Shown: piece after piece, positions 23,893-33,151 of the stretch | How the letters are laid out: the number at the start of each line of letters is the position of its first letter | Numbering within the stretch: the stretch's first letter is position 1 | Assembly: GCA_012729395.1 (NCBI GenBank) | Contig: JAAYDF010000097.1 | Span: 68,487-111,054, forward strand | Length of the DNA stretch: 42,568 bases | From: Phycisphaerae bacterium | GTDB lineage: Bacteria; Planctomycetota; Phycisphaerae; UBA1845; PWPN01 | Reading direction: 5' to 3' | Notes under the pieces: model-generated | Told to the model about the DNA's origin: nothing | The model's input: the letters and a program-made list of their open reading frames with translations, nothing else | The model's database searches: none | Program-made: the position numbers and the translations under genes

Positions 23893-26760
23893 TCACGCGG
23901 TTTTCGATGCCGTCGAGCGGCGGCGAGTCGAGGTGGACGACTTGCTCTTGCCGCCGGCGGATGAGCGGGGGGTCTTCTTCTTTGGCGCCCGCGGGTCCTT
24001 GCCCTGCTCGCGCATGCGCTCCTCGCGGGCCGCCAACAACTCCACCGCTCGCTCGATGCTGAGTTCCTCGGGCGCGACGCCCTTGGGCAGCGAGGCGTTG
24101 ACCACGCCGTCGGTGACATACGGCCCGAAACGCCCGTTCTTGACTACCAGCGGAGCCTGCGAGGTCGGGTGCACGCCGAGTTCCTTCAGGGTTTCCTGCC
24201 GGGCGGTGGTGCGGCCACGCTTGGGCTGAGCCAGGAGCGCGAGCGCTTCGCTCAGCGTGATACTCGCTAATTGCTCGTGGTTGGCCAAGCTGCGCGTCTC
24301 CTTGCCCATCTTGACGTAGGGACCATAACGACCATCCTGCACGATGATCGCTTCCCCGCTCTCGGGATGCTGGCCCACCGTTCGCGGGAAGGACAGGAGC
24401 ATCAACGCGTCGGCCAGGGTAAGGCTTTCGGGCGTCATGCTAGGCCACAGGCTGGCCATCTTGGGCTTCACGCCGCGCTTCAACGCGCCTTTCGCGTCGC
24501 GCTCCGGATCGCCCAACTGAATGTAGGGCCCAAATCGCCCCTTCTTCAGGTAGATTGGCTTGCCACTTTCAGGATCATTGCCCAGCGACTTGTCGCCTTC
24601 AGCAGCCTGGGCGAGCAGTTGGCTCGCGGTCTCGACACTCAGCTCGTCCGGGGCGATGTCGTTGGGGATTGTCACCCGCTGGGTGGTATCCCCGACTTGC
24701 AGATACGGACCATACCGACCGATGCGAGCGACGATGGCCTGCCCACGGTCATCCCGGCCAATCGGCACGGTGCAGACCTCGCGAGCGTCAATCTCATCCC
24801 AGCCGGTACCGATCCGCCGCTTGAGTCCGACGTGCGTCAGATCCTGCCCCCCGTTGGTTGCGTTCGGATCGCCGAAGTAGAAGTCTTTCAACCAGGGCGT
24901 CGATTCCAGTCTGCCGCTGGCAATCGCGTCGAGGTCGTCCTCCATCTTCGCGGTGAAATCGAAGTCGACCAGATCGGCGAAATGCTGCTCGAGGAGGTTG
25001 ACCACCGCGAAGGCGGTGAGCGTGGGCACCAGAGCGGACCCTTTCTTCCACACGTACCCGCGATCCTGAATAGTCTGCAGAATGCTCGCATACGTGGACG
25101 GTCGGCCGATACCGCGGTCCTCGAGTTCCTTGATCAAGCTGGCTTCGGTGAATCGGGCCGGTGGGAGAGTCGCATGCTGTTTCGGCTCAATGTGGCCGGC
25201 GGCCAGTTGCTGTCCCTGCACCAGAGGCGGCAGGATGCGCTCCTGGTCGCCCAGTTCGGCGTGAGGATCGTCAGCCCCCTCGACGTATGCTCGCAGGAAG
25301 CCCGGGAAGGTGATCACCTTGCCCGACGCGCTGAACACCGCAGGACCGTGCGGGCCAGCCTCCGCGCCGATCCGCACGCTGGTGCGCCTTCCCGTGGCAT
25401 CCTTCATTTGGCAGGCCAGCGTCCGCTTCCAAATCAGCTCGTACAGCCTGAACGCCGCCGGATCCAGTTCCTTCTCGACCTCCTTGGGAGTGCGGAACTC
25501 CGCCCCCGCCGGCCGGATGGCCTCGTGGGCCTCCTGTGCACCTTTGGCCTTACGGGTGTAGTGCCGCGGCTGGTCCGGCACATACTCCCGCCCGTACAAC
25601 TGTGCCGCCTGGCTACGGGCCGCGTTGATCGCCTGACTCGACAGATGCGTCGAGTCCGTTCGCATGTAGGTGATGTAACCGTTTTCGTAGAGCTGCTGGG
25701 CCAGACGCATCGTCCGCTGGGCCGTCAGCCGAAGCTGCCGTGAGGCCTCTTGTTGTAGCGATGATGTGATGAACGGCGGCAGGGCCCGCTGCGTGAACGG
25801 CTTCTCCGTGACCTCGGTGACCGCGAATGTCGCCGAGGCCAGGTGCTCCGCGACGCCCTTCGCAACGTTGGCATCCAACGCCACCACTTCGGATGCGGCT
25901 TTGAGCTGCCCGGTGCTCGCGTCGAAGTCTTTGCCGGTCGCCACCCGCCGGCGGTTCAACTCGATCAGTCTCGCTTGGATCGGCAGATCGGGCCGGGCTG
26001 CCGACTTCAAAGTAGCCTCGACATCCCAGTACTCGGCAGTCCGGAACCGCATACGCTCGCGCTCGCGGTCCACGATGAGCCGCGTAGCCACCGACTGCAC
26101 TCGCCCGGCCGAGAGCTTCGGTGCGATCTTCCGCCACAGAACCGGCGATACTTCGTATCCGTAAAGTCGGTCCAGAATGCGTCGGGCTTCCTGGGCGTTC
26201 ACCAACTGCATGTCCACGTCCCGCGGGTGAGCGAGAGCTGCCTGGATGGCCTGCTGGGTGATTTCGTCGAATACCATCCGCTTGAACGGCACCTTGGGCT
26301 GCAAAGTCTCCAACAGGTGCCAAGCGATAGCTTCCCCTTCGCGGTCCTCGTCCGTCGCCAGGTAGAGCGTCTGAGCCTTGCGGGCAAGCTGCCGGAGCTT
26401 GGTGACCTGGGCCTTCTTGCGGGCGGGCACGATGTACAGCGGCCGGAAGTTGTCCTCCACGTTGACCCCGATCCGCGCCCAAGGCTCGTCTTTCACTTCG
26501 GCGGGAATCTCCGAGGCGGTCGAAGGTAGATCACGAATATGCCCGATAGAGGATTCGACAATGAAGCCTGATCCGAGGTACTTGGCGATAGTCCGAGCTT
26601 TGGCGGGCGATTCGACAATAACCAGAGCAGCAGGCGAGACGGATTTCCGTCCCTTGGCGGCTGGCGCGTCTGGGGGCGGAGAAGAGCCATCAGGACTGCC
26701 GATAGGGGCGTCTGACACAGGTTGATCGTGATGCGGGTCGTTGATCATAGGGTTATCCAC
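23893..26760 (-). CDS. topA: DNA topoisomerase I (type IA)
   Basis: Relaxes negative supercoils by transient single-strand cleavage. The 955 residues have a low-complexity leader (1-42), the Toprim domain with VIVESPAKA (48-56) and the DEDREGEAIAWHL metal site (137-149). The catalytic tyrosine is Tyr365 in GYITYMRTDS. The C-terminal third is made of four repeats with GRYGPYL/GRFGPYI-type cores (Toprim_Crpt) and ends in a Lys/Ser/Arg-rich basic tail. Zinc-finger Cys motifs are absent, so it resembles the actinobacterial form rather than E. coli TopA. The start is GTG 26760 or ATG 26748; neither has a strong SD. Confidence 0.96.
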   Translation of the reverse strand: MDNPMINDPHHDQPVSDAPIGSPDGSSPPPDAPAAKGRKSVSPAALVIVESPAKARTIAKYLGSGFIVESSIGHIRDLPSTASEIPAEVKDEPWARIGVNVEDNFRPLYIVPARKKAQVTKLRQLARKAQTLYLATDEDREGEAIAWHLLETLQPKVPFKRMVFDEITQQAIQAALAHPRDVDMQLVNAQEARRILDRLYGYEVSPVLWRKIAPKLSAGRVQSVATRLIVDRERERMRFRTAEYWDVEATLKSAARPDLPIQARLIELNRRRVATGKDFDASTGQLKAASEVVALDANVAKGVAEHLASATFAVTEVTEKPFTQRALPPFITSSLQQEASRQLRLTAQRTMRLAQQLYENGYITYMRTDSTHLSSQAINAARSQAAQLYGREYVPDQPRHYTRKAKGAQEAHEAIRPAGAEFRTPKEVEKELDPAAFRLYELIWKRTLACQMKDATGRRTSVRIGAEAGPHGPAVFSASGKVITFPGFLRAYVEGADDPHAELGDQERILPPLVQGQQLAAGHIEPKQHATLPPARFTEASLIKELEDRGIGRPSTYASILQTIQDRGYVWKKGSALVPTLTAFAVVNLLEQHFADLVDFDFTAKMEDDLDAIASGRLESTPWLKDFYFGDPNATNGGQDLTHVGLKRRIGTGWDEIDAREVCTVPIGRDDRGQAIVARIGRYGPYLQVGDTTQRVTIPNDIAPDELSVETASQLLAQAAEGDKSLGNDPESGKPIYLKKGRFGPYIQLGDPERDAKGALKRGVKPKMASLWPSMTPESLTLADALMLLSFPRTVGQHPESGEAIIVQDGRYGPYVKMGKETRSLANHEQLASITLSEALALLAQPKRGRTTARQETLKELGVHPTSQAPLVVKNGRFGPYVTDGVVNASLPKGVAPEELSIERAVELLAAREERMREQGKDPRAPKKKTPRSSAGGKSKSSTSTRRRSTASKTA

Positions 26761-26823
26761 GGCGGCCGGTTACCAGGTATGGCAGAATCTATCGGCCAAG
26801 AGGGCTCCAGGCTGCAACCCGTA

Positions 26824-26850
26824 ATTATAGGAACCGGCGCACGGAATCAA
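26824..26850 (-). promoter_or_regulatory. Candidate topA promoter
   Basis: On the minus strand a perfect TATAAT (26824-26829) lies about 65 bases before topA. The nearest -35-like box is TTGATT (26845-26850) at a short 15-base spacing. Confidence 0.4.
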
Positions 26851-26937
26851 TGGCAAGGCGGGGTGGGCTTGCGGACGCGCGACGCCCTCGGGTTGCCCTC
26901 TCGGTTCTGCTCGGGGTAACGCGGGCAGCGCTGGCGC

Positions 26938-26965
26938 TTGCTTTTGAGTGGCGGGGCGGTATGTT
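26938..26965 (+). promoter_or_regulatory. Candidate promoter of the SurA/PpiD-like gene
   Basis: TTGCTT (26938-26943) and TATGTT (26960-26965) with a 16-base spacer lie about 58 bases before ATG 27023. It is divergent from the topA promoter. Confidence 0.4.
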
Positions 26966-27022
26966 GAACCGTCTTTCGGCGCGCAGTGTTGCGAGCCGTG
27001 AAGCTATGAGGGCACTACATCC

Positions 27023-29035
27023 ATGATGAAGTTTTTCCGTAAACACATGAATGAAATGCTGGTCGTTTTCATGGCCGCATTGCTGGTTATCTGGCTGGGC
27101 GGCGATGCTTTGCAGTATTTCCTCCAGTATGAGCGAGGCTTGGACAATCAGGAACGGGCGGTGATCTTCGGGGAGCGGATCACGCTGGCGGAGATGAACC
27201 CATCCTTTCAGGATATCAACATTCTGACCCGGCTGGGGCTGAATTGGCAGATGGTGTGGATTGGGCCGCTGGTGTCAGTAGTTGGCTCGGACATGATGAC
27301 CCTGCAGCAGTATGCCGGGCAGTTGGGATTGGACAGACTTGACGAATACGACTGGTATATGCTGGACATGGAGGCGCGTCGGAGCGGGCGCGTGGTGTCG
27401 CGGCAGGCCCTGGATCGATTCAAGGCGGAGACGCGGATTGGCGGACAACAACTGACGGCGGTGCGCGATCAGTTCAGCGTTTCCCTGGAGCGGATTGACC
27501 AAGCGATCCAGTCTTATGTTCGGATTCTGGACATGGTGGACACGGCCAGCCGTGGAGTGAAGCCCAGCGAGGCGGACATTCGGGAGTTTGTGAGGCAAAG
27601 TCAGGAGAAGGTGCGAATCAACGCCGTGGTTCTGAGCGGCGCGAAGTTTTTGGACACTTCGTACGAGCCGACGGAGCAGGAACTGATCGAGCAGTTCGAG
27701 TCGGGCAAGGATAAGGATCCTTCACCGTGGACCATCGCGGAGTTCGGCTACCGCCAACCGGAGAAAGTGGCGACCGAGTACATTCGGGTCAGCGCCGAGG
27801 CTTTGCTTCGTCAGCAGGAGACCCCGCGTGACGACGACCTGTATGAGTATTGGCAGGCTCGTCGCGACGAGTTTCTGAAGCCGGTCGGCCCGCCGGCGAC
27901 GTCGCCCGAGGGGACGCCACCAGAACAGGAGAAGCCGAAGCCCTACGAAACTTTCAGTGAAGCGAAGAGCAAGGTGATCGAGCGGTTACAGGAGGAGCGG
28001 GCCAAGGCGGAGGCCCTGCGGATTGGTCGGGATCTCATCGCTCAGTTGGGTCGTCCGTGGGCGGCGGTCCCGGCTTCGCAGCCTGATGGCTACAAGGCCC
28101 CGCCGGAGACCGAAACACAACCGGATGTCTACACGAATCTTCTGGCGGCGTACGATCGGCGTTATGCGGCGGTGCTAAGCCACGGCGAGATCGAGCTCAC
28201 AGATGTTCGCGGGTTGGCGAGCAATCAGGACTTCAGTCAGGCGATGGCGTTCCAGGGCACACAACGGCCTGTGCCGTTTGGCCAAGCCGCGTTCTACGTG
28301 GCGGGTCTGGAGGCACAGCGGGACGCCAATGCGGATCACGCTCGGCTGTTCCGGAGTCTGTATGAGACCTGCGCGGAGCCGTTCGTCAACGATTCCGGCG
28401 ATGTTTTTGTGTTCCGGACGACTGCCATTCAACCGAAACAGGCTCCGGCCTCGTGGGAGGCTCTGCGCGAGCAGCTGGTGACCGATGTGCGGAGCCGACG
28501 GGCGTACGAGGAGGCGGGTCGGCAGGCGCAAAGCTTGGCGGAGCAGGCTGGCGAGGGCGGACTGCGGGCGGTGCTCGACGCGAACAGCGAGTTGCTGGCC
28601 AAGCTGGGGCAGGAAGCCTTCAAGCAGCCCGCTCCGTTCAGCCGGATTCGCAGCATCGCGTATGGCGGGCAAATGCGAGTCATACCCAGCTACATCGCCG
28701 GCGTCGGTGGCGGCGGGGAGTTGCTCGAAATGTGTTTTGATCTGGCGAAGCATGTGACGACGCAACCGGCTCAGCGGGTCAAGGTGCACGAGATACCGAG
28801 TCGGCGCGAGCACTTGGTGATTGAGTGGGTGGAGACTTTGCCGGTCACGCAGACGGAATACGATCAGGAACGCGGAAACGCGTTCAATCACGTTCTCACT
28901 CAACGGCGAGTGGCCTTCCTGGGGAACTGGTTTGACCCGCAGGAGATTCGGCGGCGTGTGGGCTGGGAGGATGTTGAGCCATCGGGCAAACCGGCTCCAG
29001 AGGAAGATGGTAAGGGAGCACCCCCTGAGGCATAA
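27023..29035 (+). CDS. SurA/PpiD-like membrane-anchored chaperone
   Basis: A 670-residue protein with one N-terminal membrane span (MLVVFMAALLVIWLGGDAL, about 12-30) and a long periplasmic part. The opening residues (MMKFFRKHMNE) and the layout match PpiD: N-terminal anchor, SurA-N-like helical chaperone domain (about 45-190), and following regions with the SurA-type block EADIREFVRQSQEKVRI. A linker rich in Pro/Glu lies near 300-315, and a second helical block follows (FSEAKSKVIERLQEERAKAEA). I cannot see the conserved parvulin active-site residues, so isomerase activity is doubtful. Family placement is by pattern recall. The role would be folding of secreted proteins, which this organism exports in quantity. 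Confidence 0.6.
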   Translation: MMKFFRKHMNEMLVVFMAALLVIWLGGDALQYFLQYERGLDNQERAVIFGERITLAEMNPSFQDINILTRLGLNWQMVWIGPLVSVVGSDMMTLQQYAGQLGLDRLDEYDWYMLDMEARRSGRVVSRQALDRFKAETRIGGQQLTAVRDQFSVSLERIDQAIQSYVRILDMVDTASRGVKPSEADIREFVRQSQEKVRINAVVLSGAKFLDTSYEPTEQELIEQFESGKDKDPSPWTIAEFGYRQPEKVATEYIRVSAEALLRQQETPRDDDLYEYWQARRDEFLKPVGPPATSPEGTPPEQEKPKPYETFSEAKSKVIERLQEERAKAEALRIGRDLIAQLGRPWAAVPASQPDGYKAPPETETQPDVYTNLLAAYDRRYAAVLSHGEIELTDVRGLASNQDFSQAMAFQGTQRPVPFGQAAFYVAGLEAQRDANADHARLFRSLYETCAEPFVNDSGDVFVFRTTAIQPKQAPASWEALREQLVTDVRSRRAYEEAGRQAQSLAEQAGEGGLRAVLDANSELLAKLGQEAFKQPAPFSRIRSIAYGGQMRVIPSYIAGVGGGGELLEMCFDLAKHVTTQPAQRVKVHEIPSRREHLVIEWVETLPVTQTEYDQERGNAFNHVLTQRRVAFLGNWFDPQEIRRRVGWEDVEPSGKPAPEEDGKGAPPEA

Positions 29036-29542
29036 TCTTGATGTTTCGCCGCTTGAGTGACCGTATCTGATGCCCCGTTGTGAGCTTCGAGGCGAAGACT
29101 GTTCGAGGTTCATGTTGGGTTGGCGCGCGTCGGATTCGGGTGTGTTGCGGACCCTTCGATTGTAGAGAGCACGTTTGAGTCCCCCCGCGGATTTGGGGCG
29201 CAGCGGCTGCTGCGCATAGAGCGTCTGGACTATGCCGCATCATTGATGGGATTGCGCGTAGATTCAGAGAGGCTTATCAGGAAGCCGACCGGAACCGTCG
29301 TGTTCCCCTTTCATCTCTGATTGCCCTGCTTAAGTCTGAGTGGTTGTATGCCGACTTGCCCTACTGGACGAATGGGGCAAGGGCCCTGGGTGCGGTGCTG
29401 TCACTTGAACAAGAGGAGTCGTGATAGATGGCCGCGCATCCGCATTCCGTTGTAGGGGTGCTGGATGGTCGTCGGGATGGATGGCCGGAGCTGTGCGAGA
29501 GAACGCACGGCGGGGGCGCTCCGAGAAAGGGAGTCGCAGTCG
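29036..29542. other. Long intergenic region upstream of the chemoreceptor
   Basis: About 500 bases without a supported gene. Small open frames here read as random sequence. It holds the sigma28-like site listed separately; the chemoreceptor leader begins within the last 200 bases. Confidence 0.45.
29331..29357 (+). promoter_or_regulatory. Sigma28 (FliA)-like promoter
   Basis: TAAG, 15 bases, GCCGACTT resembles the flagellar consensus TAAA-N15-GCCGATAA; the GCCGA core of the -10 is intact. It lies about 185 bases before the chemoreceptor start, a gene class usually under this sigma factor. The match is imperfect. Confidence 0.3.
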
Positions 29543-31789
29543 ATGAAACTCCAGACGAAACTGTATGTGTCGAAGCTGTGCTTGGCCATTATTCCGGTGT
29601 GTGTTGTTGCCGGAGTATTCTTTGTGCAGGCAGACAAGGCTCTGAACTCCTCCATGGCCGCGGCCCAGGAGGGCATGGAGAAGAACAGCGAGCAGGCACG
29701 GAATGGTGTGCGGGGCGTCGCGATGGACGACCTAGGCCACATAGCTGAAGGCGTCTATGCCATGTGCCAGGCGCAGCAGGAGCTGCTTCAGCAGAAGGTT
29801 GTTTACGACCTGAATGTAGCTCGTCAGGTGCTTGCCCAGACGGGCGTGGTCAAGCTTGCTGATGAGACGGTCGAATGGCAGGCGGTCAACCAGTTCACGC
29901 AAAGTTCCGGCCGGGTCTCTCTTCCCCGAATGATGGTGGGGGACTCCTGGCTTGGCCAGAATTTCAAGTCCGATGTTCCGTCGCTGGTGGTGGATTCGGT
30001 GCAATCGTTGGTGGGTGGGACATGCACGATCTTCCAGCGGATGAACAAGGCGGGGGACATGCTTCGGGTCTCGACGAATGTCTACGGTGCTGACGGGCGG
30101 CGAGCCATCGGCACGTTCATACCGGCGGCGAAGGAGGATGGAGGCGCGAATCCAATCGTTCAGGCGGTTTTGAATGGGAAGATGTTTCAGGGGCGTGCCT
30201 TTGTGGTGAACGCGTGGTACGTCACCGCCTATGAGCCAATCAAGGACGCGTCGGGTGAAGTGGTCGGCATGTTGTATGTTGGGGTGCAGGAGGAATCGGC
30301 CTCATCGCTTCGAGAGGCGATTATGGCGATGCGGGTGGGGGAGACCGGTTACGTAGACGTGCTCAACGCGATGGGGGCTACGCGCGGGCATTACGTGATA
30401 TCCTACAAGGGGACGCGGGACGGCGACGATTTGTGGCAAATCAAGGACGCCAACGGTGAGCTTTTCGTTCAGAAGTTCTGCAACGCGGCCTTGGAGTTGA
30501 AGCCGGGTGAGCTTGGGGAGATGCGGTATCCGTGGAAGAACCCGGACGATCCCGCGCCACGTGAGAAGATTGTGAAGTTTGCGTACTTTGCGCCGTGGGA
30601 CTGGGTGATTGGCGTTGGGGTGTATGAGGATGAGTTTTTCGAGTCCATCCGCAAGATGGACGAGTTAACTTCGGGGGCGATCGAGCAGATCGGCGAGCAT
30701 CGGCAGGCGGCCAGGCAATCGATGGTTGTATGGTGTGCGGGAGTACTGCTTGTAACTCTGGTGGCTGCGTTGAGTGTTGTCTTCGTTGTGACGCGGAGTA
30801 TCACGAAGGCCATACGGCGGATCATCGTCGGGCTGAACGAAGGCGCCGATCAGGTGAATGACGCGGCGCAGCAGGTTGCGGGGGCATCGCAACAGTTGGC
30901 CGAAGGGACGGGTGAGCAGGCCTCGTCGCTGGAGGAGACTTCGAGTGCGCTGGAGCAGATGGCCGCGATGACCCGGACGAATGCGAGCAACGCCAAGGAA
31001 GCTGATGCCAAAATGGAGGAAGCCAAGGTGGTCGTCAGCCAGGGCAATGAAGCGATGGCGCATGCCTCGGAGGCGATGAATCAGATTGCGGAAGCCAGCG
31101 ATCAGATCAGCAAGATCATCAAGGTCATCGAGGAGATCGCGTTCCAGACGAATCTGTTGGCTCTGAACGCGGCGGTCGAGGCGGCGCGTGCGGGTGAGCA
31201 TGGCAAGGGTTTTGCGGTTGTTGCGGACGAGGTTCGCAATCTGGCACAGCGGGCGGCCAGCGCGGCGAAGGAGACGGGGGGACTCATCGAGCAGACGGTG
31301 CAGCGTGTATCGCGTGGCGTCGAGTTGAATGAGACGACGAGCAAAAGCTTTGCTCGGATGGGGGAGTCGGCCAGTCATGTTGCCAGCCTGATTGCCCAGA
31401 TCGCGAAGGCCTCGGAGGAGCAGGCCCAGGGCGTTGAGCAGGTGAGCACAGCCATGTCGCAAATGGACAAAGTGACGCAGCAGAACGCGGCAGGGGCTGA
31501 GGAGTCGGCCTCGGCGGCTGAAGAGCTGGCGGCCCAGTCTCAGACGGTGAAGGGGATGGTACGGGAATTGGTGGCGATGGTTGATGGTGCGGGCGGATCA
31601 TCCGGGAATGATGTTCCTGGGAGGGCGTCCGTGAAGAGCTTCGATGAGAAGACTGTGGCAGGGCAGGTTCTTCGCGGGCCGAGCAAGGGGCGCTCACAGG
31701 CCGGCAGGAGTGCGAGTGCTGTGCAAGCGTCCAAAGGGGCGCAGGAGTTTCTGCCCATTGATTCACGGGACTCGCTGGGAGACTTCTAG
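29543..31789 (+). CDS. Methyl-accepting chemotaxis protein with Cache sensor
   Basis: A 748-residue chemoreceptor. The first membrane span ([17 protein letters not shown], about 12-28) is followed by a roughly 360-residue periplasmic sensor of the Cache3/Cache2 type ([25 protein letters not shown]; then [20 protein letters not shown]). Span two is about 393-415. The cytoplasmic part starts straight with [20 protein letters not shown] and lacks a full HAMP domain. The signalling hairpin is [21 protein letters not shown] (about 528-550), the site for CheA/CheW contact. No C-terminal CheR-docking pentapeptide is present. Start ATG 29543 has GAAAGGGAG about ten bases upstream and gives a proper N-terminal span; a frame open from 29465 is rejected. 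It implies a motile cell. Confidence 0.95.
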   Translation: MKLQTKLYVSKLCLAIIPVCVVAGVFFVQADKALNSSMAAAQEGMEKNSEQARNGVRGVAMDDLGHIAEGVYAMCQAQQELLQQKVVYDLNVARQVLAQTGVVKLADETVEWQAVNQFTQSSGRVSLPRMMVGDSWLGQNFKSDVPSLVVDSVQSLVGGTCTIFQRMNKAGDMLRVSTNVYGADGRRAIGTFIPAAKEDGGANPIVQAVLNGKMFQGRAFVVNAWYVTAYEPIKDASGEVVGMLYVGVQEESASSLREAIMAMRVGETGYVDVLNAMGATRGHYVISYKGTRDGDDLWQIKDANGELFVQKFCNAALELKPGELGEMRYPWKNPDDPAPREKIVKFAYFAPWDWVIGVGVYEDEFFESIRKMDELTSGAIEQIGEHRQAARQSMVVWCAGVLLVTLVAALSVVFVVTRSITKAIRRIIVGLNEGADQVNDAAQQVAGASQQLAEGTGEQASSLEETSSALEQMAAMTRTNASNAKEADAKMEEAKVVVSQGNEAMAHASEAMNQIAEASDQISKIIKVIEEIAFQTNLLALNAAVEAARAGEHGKGFAVVADEVRNLAQRAASAAKETGGLIEQTVQRVSRGVELNETTSKSFARMGESASHVASLIAQIAKASEEQAQGVEQVSTAMSQMDKVTQQNAAGAEESASAAEELAAQSQTVKGMVRELVAMVDGAGGSSGNDVPGRASVKSFDEKTVAGQVLRGPSKGRSQAGRSASAVQASKGAQEFLPIDSRDSLGDF

Positions 31790-31840
31790 CCTGGGGTCGC
31801 ACGGGCTCTGTCGGTGTGAGCATGACAGCGTTGCTTTGTA

Positions 31841-31861
31841 GCGGCCGCCGCTGGCGGCCGC
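31841..31861. terminator. GC-rich perfect hairpin after the chemoreceptor
   Basis: GCGGCCGCC/GGCGGCCGC, a perfect 9-bp stem with a 3-base loop, 50 bases after the stop codon. No T run follows, so it may stabilise the 3' end rather than terminate. Confidence 0.45.
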
Positions 31862-31906
31862 CACGAGAAGAACTCACCCATCGCTGCCATACTAAGAGCA
31901 TGAAAG

Positions 31907-31977
31907 AGTCGGGAATTCCTGCTTGCGGCAAGGCAACGTTGATGCCAAGCCCCAGGCTGGGATTCCCGACTGTTTTT
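31907..31977 (+). terminator. Structured terminator with branched loop
   Basis: Outer stem AGTCGGGAAT (31907-31916) pairs perfectly with ATTCCCGACT (31962-31971) and is followed by GTTTTTC. The 45-base interior can form two further hairpins: GCTTG/CAAGC (31921-31925 with 31946-31950) and CCCA/TGGG. The whole folds like a three-way junction. It probably ends the chemoreceptor transcript, though a small structured RNA is also possible. Confidence 0.55.
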
Positions 31978-32058
31978 CAATGGGAGACTGGTCGGCGGGT
32001 GCGGCCTGCATATTGGTCCATGAGGTGGTGCTGGCGCGGTCCTGCCTGCGGTGCGGGG

Positions 32059-32794
32059 GGGCAGGCTCGGTTGGTTGTGACTTTTGACAAGTCACTGTGG
32101 GATTACGTAGGGGATCACATTCGTCCGGAGATGGAGAAGCGGGTCGAGCCCGATGAGTTCATTCCAGAAGCCATGCCCACGTCCTTTGTCGCGAGGCTGG
32201 TGTGTGAGGCGGTTTAGAAGGAGTTTCCGGATAGCATCGCGCGCTTTCCTTCCGCGAACCCGCGTAACTCGGTCAATCGGGCCACTCCGGCGGAGCAGGA
32301 GATTATCCGGTTCTTCGAGGAGAATCCGGAGGCGGAATCGTGGTCCGGGGTGCTGGCGTTTTTCAGCGGAGGGGAGCGGTACTTCACGCACGCGATCCCC
32401 CGGCGATTCAACGAAGGGTGTCTGCGATGCCACGGTCGCCCGGAGGATGCGCCGGCGTCGATCTTGGAGCGATATGGAGCGACGGCGGGTTTTGGCCGGT
32501 CAGCCAGGGAGGTGTCGATCGAACTGGCGGCCATTCCGATCAGCCTGGCATACGCCGAGGCCGAGGCTGCGGTATGGCAACACATGATGGGTGCGGTTGT
32601 TCTGTGCGTGTTGTTCCTTGGCGGCATCACGGGGCTGATCTGGCTGGATAAGGTCCAGAGGCGACGGTCGGAACAGTCGCTACGGGAGAACGAGAAGAAG
32701 CTGTCAAGCATCATCGAGGGCTCGCCGCTGCCCACGTTTATCATCTCCAAAGACCATCGGGTGAGCCACTGGAACCGGGCGCTTGAGCGGATAT
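32059..32794 (+). pseudogene. Broken heme-sensor (Tll0287/DUF3365) PAS signalling gene
   Basis: A continuous-frame remnant of a membrane sensor. Homology starts at KSLWDYVGDHIRPEMEK and runs through FIPEAMPTSFVARLVCEAV. It then meets an in-frame TAG (32215-32217) and resumes with KEFPDSIARF and EESW-type FFEENPEAESWSGV. EGCLRCHGRPEDAP provides the CXXCH heme-c motif. After a membrane span (MMGAVVLCVLFLGGITGLIWL) the start of a PAS domain (LSSIIEGSPLPTFIISKDH) ends abruptly at NRALERIS. The N-terminal membrane span, most of PAS and any kinase or cyclase output are missing. The Tll0287-like domain is a known redox/gas-sensing module. Loss at both ends plus the stop makes a relic far more likely than a recoded gene. 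Confidence 0.75.
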
Positions 32795-33060
32795 CGGTTC
32801 CGCAAGCGGTGGGGTGCCAAGCACAAGAAGGCCCGGTTCGGGCCGTGCTGGTACTGGAGCCCGTGGCTGGAGCGGACCTTCGGGCTGCTCCAGCTCGGCT
32901 GGGATCCATCCCGCCTGCCGCATGCGAAAGCGTGAACCTTCTCCGAGAGCCGGATGCGGGAAAACTGCAAGTCCGGTTCGATGAGCGGGGTCTGGAAAAC
33001 GGAGCATGGATCGGCTATTGAGGCACCGGCAAACGAAAGGGCCGGAAACGGATAGGCCGA
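32795..33060 (+). mobile_element. Probable retroelement (group II intron-like) scar
   Basis: Directly where the PAS sequence breaks, a different frame reads RFRKRWGAKHKKARFG to a stop at 32933-32935. The Trp/Arg/Lys-rich text recalls the C-terminal end of a reverse transcriptase ORF. It is followed by GAGAGCCGGATGCGGGAAAA, whose GCCGGA pairs with TCCGGT at about 32973. This hairpin resembles the one near domain IV of bacterial group II introns. The downstream text in frame reads like the sequence that often trails such elements. The borders are unclear and no intact RT gene exists. Identification rests on recall of similar sequences, so certainty is low. Confidence 0.3.
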
Positions 33061-33151
33061 CCCTGAACCACGGCGTCAGACCTCGACTTTGCGCGTTGGT
33101 CCTGCCAGCAACGAGTTGCCTTGGTCCTGACGTAGGGTAAGATGCGGTATC

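Noticed and set aside
24271-25743. 490-residue open frame on the plus strand
   Set aside because: Antisense to topA, whose catalytic motifs are intact across this stretch.
32215-32217. TAG in the heme-sensor frame read as recoding (for example pyrrolysine)
   Set aside because: The same gene lacks its N-terminal span and its output domain, so decay explains the stop more simply. No recoding element is visible.
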